Notes: generated from the sequence alone by a model not told the origin. Shown: positions 1 to 6,115, counted from the stretch's first letter. The stretch: 6,931 nucleotides of DNA from an uncultured Sutterella sp. (GCA_905192805.1 CAJJMF010000136.1:1-6931); one strand, 5' to 3'. Program-made: numbers and translations.

Positions 1-122
1 ATAGTATTATTAATATAATTGAATGTGTAAGCAACGGGATGTTGCTCTCGCTGGTGGTGAACCATGGGCACCAAAATCGACCCAACCAAACATTTTGACT
101 AAAACTATCTCTCTGTTAGGAC

Positions 123-151
123 TTGACAGGGTGACCTCAATTCATCAGAAT
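123..151 (+). promoter_or_regulatory. Sigma70-like promoter of the exporter gene
   Basis: A perfect -35 hexamer TTGACA (123-128) is followed after 17 bp by CAGAAT (146-151), which matches the -10 consensus at 4 of 6 positions. Transcription would start near 158, leaving a short leader before the ATG at 187. This is read from consensus only. Confidence 0.5.
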
Positions 152-152
152 T
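139..152. promoter_or_regulatory. Short dyad over the exporter -10 box, possible operator
   Basis: AATTC-ATCA-GAATT is an inverted repeat with 5-bp arms and a 4-bp spacer that covers the proposed -10 hexamer. The spacer length equals that of the probable ArsR operator before arsD, but the arm sequence differs (AATTC against ATCAAC). It may therefore be the site of another regulator or may be chance. Confidence 0.2.
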
Positions 153-186
153 CGATTTCGACGAACCTTGATCTAAGGGGATTGCT

Positions 187-831
187 ATGCCAAGTCAACT
201 TGCCAAATTCTTTTGGAAAGGTCTACGACTTGGAGTTGGTTTTCAACTTGCTATTGGTCCGGTTTTTGTGTTCATCCTTAATACAGCCCTTGTGGCGGAC
301 TGGGGTCCGTTTATGGGAGCCGTGTTAGGCGTCACCCTCGTTGATGCTCTTTATATCGGGTTAGCTTCGATGGGCGTGAATCGCTTCCTTGAAGGTACCC
401 AACGTAGACGACTGCTCGAAGGACTTTCTGCGCTGGTTCTGATTGCCTTTGGTCTTCACTTATTGTGGGGAGCTTGGCAAAATGCACCACTCTCCTTCCA
501 AGAAGGGGAGGTGCCCAGTAATCTCGCTGGTCTTCAACCGTTTGTCTATGCGGTACTTTTGACGGGCTCTTCACCGCTCACGATTGTGTTCTGGACGGGC
601 GTTTTTACCGCCTATGAAACGGAACTCAATCCGAATCCTACCGAACATTGGGCCTTAGCGTGTGGTTGTGTCTTTGCCACCTTTTTAGTTTTGTCGCTAT
701 TGGGATTAGGTGCGCAGTGGCTCACCTATGTGCTCTCCCCCAGGGTGATTACTGGACTCAATGCGTTGGTAGGACTGGCTTTGATCGGATTCGGCCTTCG
801 CAAGGGGCTCGTCATTAATAACCACGGGTGA
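187..831 (+). CDS. LysE/RhtB-family membrane exporter
   Basis: This 214-residue inner-membrane protein fits the LysE/RhtB superfamily, whose known members export amino acids or small ions (about 200-230 residues, six hydrophobic segments). Segments lie roughly at residues 12-32, 40-63, 76-97, 116-140, 155-180 and 188-206. The first carries the family Gly-Pro (G24-P25, in QLAIGPVF). The fourth carries SSPLTIVFWTGVF, the equivalent of the family's second Asn-Pro repeat, with Ser at the Asn position. The start is supported by AAGGGG 6 nt upstream. No terminator separates it from arsR, which begins 46 bp later, so cotranscription is likely. Substrate cannot be read from sequence. Its place beside arsR-arsD-arsA, a cluster with no recognised arsenite pump, makes metalloid or metalloid-conjugate export a speculative option; amino-acid export is the default guess. 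Confidence 0.8.
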   Translation: MPSQLAKFFWKGLRLGVGFQLAIGPVFVFILNTALVADWGPFMGAVLGVTLVDALYIGLASMGVNRFLEGTQRRRLLEGLSALVLIAFGLHLLWGAWQNAPLSFQEGEVPSNLAGLQPFVYAVLLTGSSPLTIVFWTGVFTAYETELNPNPTEHWALACGCVFATFLVLSLLGLGAQWLTYVLSPRVITGLNALVGLALIGFGLRKGLVINNHG

Positions 832-877
832 AAACCAGTAGCGATTTTCCTCGTTTATTTAATAAAGTGAAATACAA

Positions 878-1159
878 ATGAGAAGCACATTTTCTAATGA
901 AGCTCGTATCTTTAAGTCGTTAAGCGATCCGAAACGTTTGGCCATTTTGGACTTGTTGCGCCACGGCGAACGTTGCGCTTGTGCCTTGTTGGACGACTTA
1001 GATTTGACCCAATCGGGTCTTTCCTACCACATGAAGATTTTAGTGGACTCCGGCTTGGTCGAAGCCCGTCAGGAAGGTCGTTGGACGCACTACACGATCT
1101 CTGAACCGGGTCGCCAACGCATCGCCTCCTTAGTCTTGTCGATGACGGATCCGGACTAA
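878..1159 (+). CDS. arsR: ArsR-family As(III)/Sb(III)-responsive repressor
   Basis: This is a 93-residue dimeric winged-helix repressor of the ArsR/SmtB family. The N-terminal helix (SLSDPKRLAILDLL, about 14-27) and the recognition region TQSGLSYHMKILVDSGLV (about 44-61) are typical, followed by a wing around residues 62-74 (EARQEGRWTHYTI). The metalloid site of the E. coli type is visible as RCACALL, with C33 and C35 matching Cys32 and Cys34 of E. coli ArsR. The third cysteine (Cys37) is Leu here; in E. coli two cysteines suffice for induction. The Shine-Dalgarno is weak (AAGTGA at 865-870), but an in-frame stop at 863-865 rules out any earlier start. The gene ends just before a hairpin terminator. 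The likely target is the dyad at 1214-1229 before arsD. No copy of that dyad was found before lysE or arsR, so autoregulation is not evident. Confidence 0.92.
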   Translation: MRSTFSNEARIFKSLSDPKRLAILDLLRHGERCACALLDDLDLTQSGLSYHMKILVDSGLVEARQEGRWTHYTISEPGRQRIASLVLSMTDPD

Positions 1160-1162
1160 TCC

Positions 1163-1201
1163 AAAAAAGCCACTGTATTCGTCATGATGCAGTGGTTTTT
1201 T
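1163..1201 (+). terminator. Rho-independent terminator after arsR
   Basis: The stem CCACTG (1170-1175) pairs with CAGTGG (1190-1195) around a 14-nt loop. It extends by a G-U pair and an A-run opposite a T-run (AAAAAA 1163-1168, TTTTTT 1196-1201). It begins 3 nt after the arsR stop codon and separates arsR from the arsDA unit. The A-run makes it potentially active on both strands. Confidence 0.85.
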
Positions 1202-1213
1202 CGCCTCATTTAT

Positions 1214-1229
1214 ATCAACTATTGTTGAT
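1214..1229. promoter_or_regulatory. Probable ArsR operator
   Basis: ATCAAC-TATT-GTTGAT is a perfect inverted repeat with 6-bp arms. Its right arm overlaps the -35 hexamer of the arsDA promoter, so a bound dimer would block RNA polymerase. Size and symmetry suit an ArsR/SmtB dimer. Assignment to this ArsR rests on position. Confidence 0.65.
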
Positions 1230-1254
1230 TTAATTTAAACTATCGCCCTATAGT
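1225..1254 (+). promoter_or_regulatory. Sigma70-like promoter of arsDA
   Basis: TTGATT (1225-1230) and TATAGT (1249-1254) are spaced by 18 bp and match the -35 and -10 consensus at 4 and 5 of 6 positions. Transcription would begin near 1261, giving a leader of about 22 nt that contains the arsD ribosome binding site AAGGA (1271-1275). Confidence 0.65.
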
Positions 1255-1282
1255 AAGGGAATTTCGATGAAAGGACCGAACG

Positions 1283-1621
1283 ATGACAACGTGTACCCTC
1301 AGTATCTATGAACCCGCCCTGTGTTGTGAAACGGGGCTCTGTGGCGTGTCGATTGACCCCGAACTCTTACGCATCACGACCGCCGTGAAGACATTGAAAG
1401 CCGCGGGTTTTGCGGTGGAACGCTATAACCTCAAAAGTGCGCCCATGGCCTTTATCAGTAACGCTACGGTCAAAGCGTTTTTAAATCGCAAAGGGCAGTT
1501 GCCCCTCACACTGGTGAACGGCGAAGAAAAGCTCTCCGGGCGCTACCCCACCAATGACGAACTCTGTGCCTGGACGGGAGCACCGCAGAGTCTCCTAGCC
1601 ACCCATCCGACTGAAGCGTAA
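1283..1621 (+). CDS. arsD: ArsD arsenic metallochaperone
   Basis: This 112-residue cytosolic chaperone binds As(III)/Sb(III) and delivers it to ArsA, raising ArsA's affinity for metalloid; it may also act as a weak secondary repressor. The N-terminal motif YEPALCCETGLCG carries C14, C15 and C20, equivalent to the essential Cys12, Cys13 and Cys18 of the E. coli plasmid protein. Downstream motifs VERYNL, APMAFISN, VKAFL and SGRYPT follow the family's thioredoxin-like fold. The protein lacks the C-terminal vicinal cysteine pairs of the E. coli plasmid ArsD, which are not needed for delivery. It has two further cysteines, C4 and C95. AAGGA 7 nt upstream supports the start. arsA begins 21 bp after the stop, so the two genes form an operon. 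Confidence 0.95.
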   Translation: MTTCTLSIYEPALCCETGLCGVSIDPELLRITTAVKTLKAAGFAVERYNLKSAPMAFISNATVKAFLNRKGQLPLTLVNGEEKLSGRYPTNDELCAWTGAPQSLLATHPTEA

Positions 1622-1642
1622 TCCCCTTAAGGAGCGACCCGA

Positions 1643-3448
1643 ATGACCTCGTCACAAGCCGATATGACCCGTTTTCCTCCCTTTTCCCCCACGGTACTCA
1701 CCACCCCGATTCTCTTTTTCACGGGCAAGGGTGGGGTAGGGAAAACCTCGCTGGCCGCGAGCACCGCGCTTAATTTAGCCCATCAGGGCGAGCGCGTCCT
1801 CTTGGTGAGCACTGACCCTGCTTCAAACTTGCAGGACGTGTTTGCGCTTCCCTTGTCGGGAACGCCGCAAGCGCATCCCGAGGCGTCTCATTTGTGGCTC
1901 GCCAACCTCGATCCGATTGAGGCAGCCAATCGCTATAAAGAAGCCGTCGTGGGGCCGCTACGCGACGCGTTACCCGAAGACGTCATTCGTAGCCTAGAAG
2001 AACAACTCTCGGGCTCGTGCACGGTGGAAATCGCGGCCTTTACGGCGTTTACCGACTTTTTGACGAATCCTGATTACCGCGAACGCTTTGATCGGATTGT
2101 GTTTGATACGGCCCCCACGGGGCATACGTTACGTCTCTTAGCGCTCCCGAGCGCCTGGGCAACGTTCATCGGTGAAAACAAAACGGGGGCCTCGTGCCTG
2201 GGACAACTCGCTGGGCTTGACGATAAGCGGGCCCAATTTGAAGAGGCCCTCAAGCGCTTAGCGGATCCCGACACCACCACGCTCGTCTTAGTGAGCCGTG
2301 CGGAGCCCTCCGCATTATCTGAGGTCGAACGGAGTTCCCGAGAATTGGCGAGTCAAGGGATTCGCCAGCAAGTCCTCGTGATTAATGGGCTTACCCCCGA
2401 GGATCCCCTTGCGACAGAGGATCCGTGGCACGTGGCACGCCGTACCCGTGAACGCACTACGTTAACGCAGAGCACCTGGCTCAATGAAGGCACACTGCCT
2501 ACCTATACCGTGGCGCTCAAACCTTATAACGTACTGGGACTCAACGCTTTAGCGGGGTTATTAAGCGACACGGAGGTATCTCCCTCCGACGCGCTCCCGG
2601 CTGCGGTGTCGATCCCCGAGACGGTTCAAAAGGGACTCAGCGGCTTGATTGATCGCCTCGTGGCGCACAATAAACGGGTCATCTTTACGCTCGGCAAAGG
2701 CGGGGTGGGGAAAACCACCATTGCCGCGAGCCTCGCACTCGCCCTCCAACAAACGGGTCAACGGGTGTTACTCGCCACGACCGATCCCGCGCACCAGCAA
2801 GCCCTCGTGGACGACACTTCCGGTATTCGTACCCGATTTATTGACGAAACCGCGGCGCTCAAGCGCTATCGTGACCAGGTCTTAGGGGAAGCCAAAGGGC
2901 GCTTGAGTGAGGAGGACCTTGCCTACATTGAAGAAGACCTGCGGTCACCCTGCACGCTAGAAATCGCGATTTTCCGCGAATTTGCCGACATCGTTGCCCA
3001 GGCGGGTACGACGGTCGACGTGGTCGTGATCGATACAGCCCCCACCGGGCACACCTTACTCTTACTCGATGCGACGCAAAGCTATCAACGCGAAGTGGAG
3101 CGTACGATGGGTGAGGGGGATCGGATTCCGCCAAGTGTGAAAGCGCTGCTACCCCGACTTCGCAGTGACGAAACCGAAATGGTCATTGTGACGCTCCCCG
3201 AAGTCACCCCCATCGCCGAAGCCAAACGCCTCGCAGAGGATTTACATCGTGCTGGCATTCATGCCCAGAGTTGGGTGGTTAACCAATCGCTCGTGGGTTT
3301 AACGAGTCGAAGCGCGTTGTGGCACAACAAAGCGACGAGTGAAGCGCGTTTAATGGCTGACTTAGCGCAGAGCTTAGCAAGCACGCTGAGTGTGGTGGGT
3401 TGGGAACCTGAGCCCCCACAGGGTGAGGCCTTAAAACGACTCTGGTAG
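1643..3448 (+). CDS. arsA: ArsA arsenite-stimulated ATPase
   Basis: This 601-residue ATPase (the E. coli plasmid form is 583) drives metalloid efflux by a membrane partner, ArsB or some Acr3 pumps. It has two homologous halves, A1 (about 20-305) and A2 (about 343-600), joined by a linker. Each half has a deviant Walker A motif, GKGGVGKT at 28-35 and 351-358, and the signature DTAPTGHT at 155-162 and 464-471. All known metalloid ligands are present: C126, C185 and C437 match Cys113, Cys172 and Cys422, and H161 and H470 match His148 and His453. S435 matches Ser420, in RSPCT. The protein should therefore be catalytically complete. TAAGGAG (1628-1634), 8 nt upstream, fixes the start. No pump gene follows; the next gene is convergent. 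Confidence 0.97.
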   Translation: MTSSQADMTRFPPFSPTVLTTPILFFTGKGGVGKTSLAASTALNLAHQGERVLLVSTDPASNLQDVFALPLSGTPQAHPEASHLWLANLDPIEAANRYKEAVVGPLRDALPEDVIRSLEEQLSGSCTVEIAAFTAFTDFLTNPDYRERFDRIVFDTAPTGHTLRLLALPSAWATFIGENKTGASCLGQLAGLDDKRAQFEEALKRLADPDTTTLVLVSRAEPSALSEVERSSRELASQGIRQQVLVINGLTPEDPLATEDPWHVARRTRERTTLTQSTWLNEGTLPTYTVALKPYNVLGLNALAGLLSDTEVSPSDALPAAVSIPETVQKGLSGLIDRLVAHNKRVIFTLGKGGVGKTTIAASLALALQQTGQRVLLATTDPAHQQALVDDTSGIRTRFIDETAALKRYRDQVLGEAKGRLSEEDLAYIEEDLRSPCTLEIAIFREFADIVAQAGTTVDVVVIDTAPTGHTLLLLDATQSYQREVERTMGEGDRIPPSVKALLPRLRSDETEMVIVTLPEVTPIAEAKRLAEDLHRAGIHAQSWVVNQSLVGLTSRSALWHNKATSEARLMADLAQSLASTLSVVGWEPEPPQGEALKRLW

Positions 3449-3457
3449 CGAAAGACA

Positions 3458-3493
3458 CGCTTGGGGCTTAACTGCCGGGTTTAGCCCCAAGCG
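3458..3493. terminator. Hairpin between convergent arsA and lysR
   Basis: CGCTTGGGGCT (3458-3468) pairs perfectly with AGCCCCAAGCG (3483-3493) around a 14-nt loop. It begins 9 nt after the arsA stop. Its right arm carries the last lysR codons (Ala-Trp-Gly and part of the stop). Neither side has a strong T run, although the minus strand has TCTTTC beyond the stem. It probably terminates or protects both transcripts. Confidence 0.6.
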
Positions 3494-4461
3494 CGGAAAT
3501 CCATCTGTGCATACCACGCCTCGGCAAGCGCTGCCGATAATGCCTCAACCATGGGTTGTGGGTAAGGCGTTCGGCGACGTAGTAACCGGTAGCGTAACGT
3601 TGGGCCGCGAAATTCCGGGAGCACGACCTGAAGTCGACCGTCCTTCATTTCGTTGGCGACGGCATATAACGGCAACGCCATCCCAATGCCTGTGCCCGAG
3701 AGAACCGCTTCTTTTAACGAGGCGATGGTTTCAACGGTTAAAAGCGCTTTGGGATGAAATGCCACGGTCGAGAGCGAATGACGTTCATGCACTTCCAAGG
3801 GACACACCCAGCCACGCGACTGCACCACAATATGTTCCGAGAGCTGATGCGGCGCTTTGGGAAGGCTAAATGCATAGCGTGAAGACGCACAGAGTACCGA
3901 AGGCACTACCCCTAAATCCTGAACCACCATATCGGGACGCACCTCATGATCGGCCCAGAGCGCCAGGTCTATCCCATCCAATGTGGCCTCCCTTGGTCGA
4001 CTGGTCTGAACCATGTCCACATTGAGCGTAGGATGGGCCCGCATAAAGGGACCAAGTACGGCGAGGACAAAAGGAATCAATCCCGCGACCGTGGCTAAAC
4101 GAACCCTCGGATGTTCTTGGGCCGTAATCGACCGAATCGCGTCTTCTAAGTGTTGGGTATAGAGTCGTTTCACGGGCACCAATACCGTATAGAATTCCCG
4201 CGCTTTAGGACTCGGACGGGTTTGATTTTGTTCGCGCTCAAAGAGCTGAACCCCCAATTGAGCCTCTAACTTGACTATACGCCGTGAGACAGTGGATGGG
4301 TGACAGCCGAGTAGAGCAGCCGTCTGATTCATCGAGCCCGTCTCCACCAACGAGAGAAACGTCTCCCAGGTGGGCAAATCTACCTTCGAGGGGAGGAGTC
4401 GTTGGGACGCCTCCGGGTGTAAGGTCGCCCCCCAAAGTCCAGAATACTTTTCCTCGTCCAT
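3481..4461 (-). CDS. LysR-family transcriptional regulator
   Basis: This 326-residue protein has an N-terminal winged helix-turn-helix (about 31-89) with the recognition helix in GCHPSTVSRRIVKLEAQLG. A linker helix (about 88-115) and a periplasmic-binding-like effector domain (about 118-315) follow. The effector domain is recognisable from RVRLATVAGLIPFVLAVL at its start and EAVLSGTGIGMALPLYAV near its end. The helix-turn-helix begins about 28 residues later than in most LysR proteins. The start is still supported by GGGAG (4470-4474 on the minus strand), 8 nt upstream. The gene diverges from the exported flavoprotein gene, the classical layout in which a LysR protein activates its neighbour in response to a small molecule and represses itself. 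The effector is unknown but is probably the flavoprotein's substrate or a relative. Confidence 0.92.
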   Translation of the reverse strand: MDEEKYSGLWGATLHPEASQRLLPSKVDLPTWETFLSLVETGSMNQTAALLGCHPSTVSRRIVKLEAQLGVQLFEREQNQTRPSPKAREFYTVLVPVKRLYTQHLEDAIRSITAQEHPRVRLATVAGLIPFVLAVLGPFMRAHPTLNVDMVQTSRPREATLDGIDLALWADHEVRPDMVVQDLGVVPSVLCASSRYAFSLPKAPHQLSEHIVVQSRGWVCPLEVHERHSLSTVAFHPKALLTVETIASLKEAVLSGTGIGMALPLYAVANEMKDGRLQVVLPEFRGPTLRYRLLRRRTPYPQPMVEALSAALAEAWYAQMDFRAWG

Positions 4462-4493
4462 ACTGATAACTCCCGATTCTCTGTTGCTTTAAT

Positions 4494-4508
4494 GCAATAC
4501 GGTATTGC
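4494..4508. promoter_or_regulatory. Probable LysR-binding dyad
   Basis: GCAATAC-G-GTATTGC is a perfect 15-bp inverted repeat lying 33 bp upstream of the lysR start codon in the divergent region. Its size and symmetry suit a LysR recognition site. It sits next to the proposed lysR -10 box and about 24 bp before the proposed flavoprotein -10 box. That placement suits self-repression together with activation of the divergent gene. Confidence 0.6.
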
Positions 4509-4514
4509 GTCATT

Positions 4515-4541
4515 AGTATATCAACCATTTTTAAAATACAA
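4515..4541 (-). promoter_or_regulatory. Tentative lysR promoter
   Basis: On the minus strand, TATACT (4515-4520) is a good -10 hexamer. The best -35 candidate, TTGTAT (4536-4541), is only 15 bp away, so the -35 is weak. Transcription would start inside the dyad at 4494-4508. Confidence 0.35.
4532..4537 (+). promoter_or_regulatory. Tentative -10 box of the flavoprotein gene
   Basis: TAAAAT matches the -10 consensus at 5 of 6 positions. No good -35 hexamer lies 16-18 bp upstream, as is common for promoters that need a LysR activator. Transcription would start near 4544, at the edge of the structured leader. Confidence 0.3.
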
Positions 4542-4547
4542 AACAAG

Positions 4548-4618
4548 CGAGACAGAACGATAGGCACCTTCACGTTCCCTCTCAGTCATCCGTGTGGGCG
4601 ACGCTGAGCGCTGTCTCG
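4548..4618 (+). promoter_or_regulatory. Potentially structured 5' leader of the flavoprotein gene
   Basis: CGAGACAG (4548-4555) is perfectly complementary to CTGTCTCG (4611-4618). Inside, CTCAG (4581-4585) can pair with CTGAG (4604-4608). A second CTCAG at 4631-4635 overlaps the Shine-Dalgarno AGGAG (4634-4638) and could compete for the same CTGAG. No known riboswitch class was recognised. Confidence 0.3.
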
Positions 4619-4645
4619 ACTTTATTTAACCTCAGGAGACCCATC

Positions 4646-6088
4646 ATGCAACGACGTCAATTTTTGAGTTTGACCCTAGCCAGTGCTGTATCGGCAGGCG
4701 CTTTGACACAAGCCAATGCCAAACCTGTGACGGAACCTAAAAGCTATGACGAGACCTACGATGTCATCGTTATTGGTACCGGAGCCGCCGGTTCGTCTGC
4801 CGCTGCCCGCGCGAGCGAACTTGGACTCAAAGTCTTAGTCTTGGAAAAACTCAAAGTAGGGGGTGGTTCCACGCTCATTTGCAACGGTGGTTTTGCGATC
4901 TGTGGCACCGACATTCAGGCCAAAAAAGGCATCAAAGACAGTGTTGAACTCTTTGAAAAGGAAATGCTCGCGATTGGCAAAGTCAACGACCCCGAGCTGG
5001 TTCACACCTTTGTCACCAATACACTGCCTACCTATGAATGGGCCAAACAACTCGGTGTGCAATTCTATGACGTCACGACGGGGGCGGGGATGTCGGTCCC
5101 GCGTCAGCACTTAACGAAAACGCCCCAGATGTTGGGGGTTTTCAACAAACTCGCCAAAGATAAAGGCGCCATCTTTAAATACAATGCGCCCGCACAGCGA
5201 TTAATCACGAACGCAGAAGGCCGGGTTGTGGGAGTACAGACGTTGGAAAAAGGCACCACCAAATCGTATCGTGCCAACAAAGGGGTCGTGATTGCCGCCG
5301 GTGGATGGGCACAAAGCGAAGACCTTTTGCGTCGCTTTTCACCCGACGCCGAAAAAGCCTTGAAGTTAGGCGGATTGGGGAACACCGGAGACGGATCGCG
5401 TATGGCCTGGGCCTTGGGCGCAGACTTGTTGGACGTCTCCTACACCAAAGCCACCTACGGTTTTAATCCCGTTACCAAAACGTCGGCCTTCGTGATGTAT
5501 AACGGCGCCATTATCGTGAACCTCAAGGGGGAACGTTACGCCAACGAGTCGCTACCCTATAAGACGTTAGGCACCTATACCTTGGCGCAAAAAGACGGTA
5601 TTGGCGTGCAGATTTATGACGCAACGATTCATGAACGCGCGCAAAAGGATCCATTGGCCAAAACGGACTATTTGAAGAAAAACGGGGAACTCTTTGAAGC
5701 CAACACGCTCGAAGAATTAGCCCAAAAACTGGGGCTCCCAGCTGACACGTTGGTGAAGACCGTTAAGGCCTACAACGAGGGCATCAAAAAGGGGAGTGAC
5801 GCGTTTGGACGCACGAGTCTCACAAGTGGTGATGGCGTGCCACAACCCATCGAAAAAGCACCGTTCTATGGCTTCCGTGCCACGGCCGTATTGCTCTCGA
5901 CCTATTGTGGTCCCAAGATTGACCGTGAGGCTCGCGTCATCAACGTTTTCGGTGATGTGATCCCTGGACTCTGGGCAGCCGGCGAGGGTACGGGCGGCGT
6001 GCACGGTGCGGTCTATATGTCAGGCACTTCGGTGGGTAAAGCGGTTGTCTTCGGTAAATTGGCTGCAGAAAGCATCGCGAAGAGCTAA
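4646..6088 (+). CDS. Tat-exported FAD flavoprotein reductase/dehydrogenase, substrate unknown
   Basis: This is a 480-residue periplasmic flavoprotein of the FAD_binding_2 superfamily (fumarate reductase, flavocytochrome c, urocanate reductase, 3-ketosteroid dehydrogenase). The N-terminus QRRQFLSL is a twin-arginine signal, with probable cleavage after ANA at residue 25. The Rossmann motif GTGAAG is at 44-49, with E67 in VLVLEK as the adenosine-ribose ligand. VVIAAGGWAQ (214-223) and GLWAAGEGTGGVHGA (441-455) are the usual FAD contacts. The His, Arg and Glu residues that bind and protonate fumarate in flavocytochrome c are absent: there is no Q-x-H-P-T, no T-E-A-x-R-G and no T-R-D. The position of the last arginine holds Y457. 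There is no CxxCH heme motif and no FMN domain, so electrons must come from or go to a separate protein. AGGAG (4634-4638) fixes this ATG; an upstream in-frame ATG at 4592 would bury the signal. Probably controlled by the divergent LysR protein. Confidence 0.88.
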   Translation: MQRRQFLSLTLASAVSAGALTQANAKPVTEPKSYDETYDVIVIGTGAAGSSAAARASELGLKVLVLEKLKVGGGSTLICNGGFAICGTDIQAKKGIKDSVELFEKEMLAIGKVNDPELVHTFVTNTLPTYEWAKQLGVQFYDVTTGAGMSVPRQHLTKTPQMLGVFNKLAKDKGAIFKYNAPAQRLITNAEGRVVGVQTLEKGTTKSYRANKGVVIAAGGWAQSEDLLRRFSPDAEKALKLGGLGNTGDGSRMAWALGADLLDVSYTKATYGFNPVTKTSAFVMYNGAIIVNLKGERYANESLPYKTLGTYTLAQKDGIGVQIYDATIHERAQKDPLAKTDYLKKNGELFEANTLEELAQKLGLPADTLVKTVKAYNEGIKKGSDAFGRTSLTSGDGVPQPIEKAPFYGFRATAVLLSTYCGPKIDREARVINVFGDVIPGLWAAGEGTGGVHGAVYMSGTSVGKAVVFGKLAAESIAKS

Positions 6089-6115
6089 CCCGTAAGCACT
6101 TTTGAACCGTTCATG

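Larger units (their letters stand above)
1..186. other. Upstream non-coding region of the exporter gene
   Basis: No convincing gene is visible here. The first 25 bases are A/T-rich. Bases 31-45 form a small perfect hairpin (GCAAC, loop GGGAT, GTTGC) with no T run after it, so it does not look like a terminator. The useful content is a sigma70-like promoter and a short dyad described separately. A strong Shine-Dalgarno sequence, AAGGGG at 175-180, lies 6 nt before the ATG at 187. Confidence 0.5.

Noticed and set aside
31..45. Small hairpin as a terminator of an upstream gene
   Set aside because: The stem is only 5 bp and no T run follows.
23..328. Open frame of 101 codons on the plus strand
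   Set aside because: It has no ribosome binding site, overlaps the exporter gene in another frame and has no recognisable features; it is a shadow frame.
2074..3134. Several minus- and plus-strand open frames inside arsA
   Set aside because: All lie within the firmly identified arsA frame, lack ribosome sites and show no conserved motifs.
3507..3869. Plus-strand 120-codon frame opposite lysR
   Set aside because: It is antisense to a well-supported LysR gene and has no recognisable domain or ribosome site.
4592..4645. Upstream ATG giving an 18-residue longer flavoprotein
   Set aside because: It has no Shine-Dalgarno and would place the twin-arginine signal internally. The ATG at 4646 has AGGAG at 7 nt and puts the twin arginines at residues 3-4.
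4646..6088. Heme-binding (CxxCH) flavocytochrome c
   Set aside because: No CxxCH motif occurs in the protein; only the flavin domain is present.
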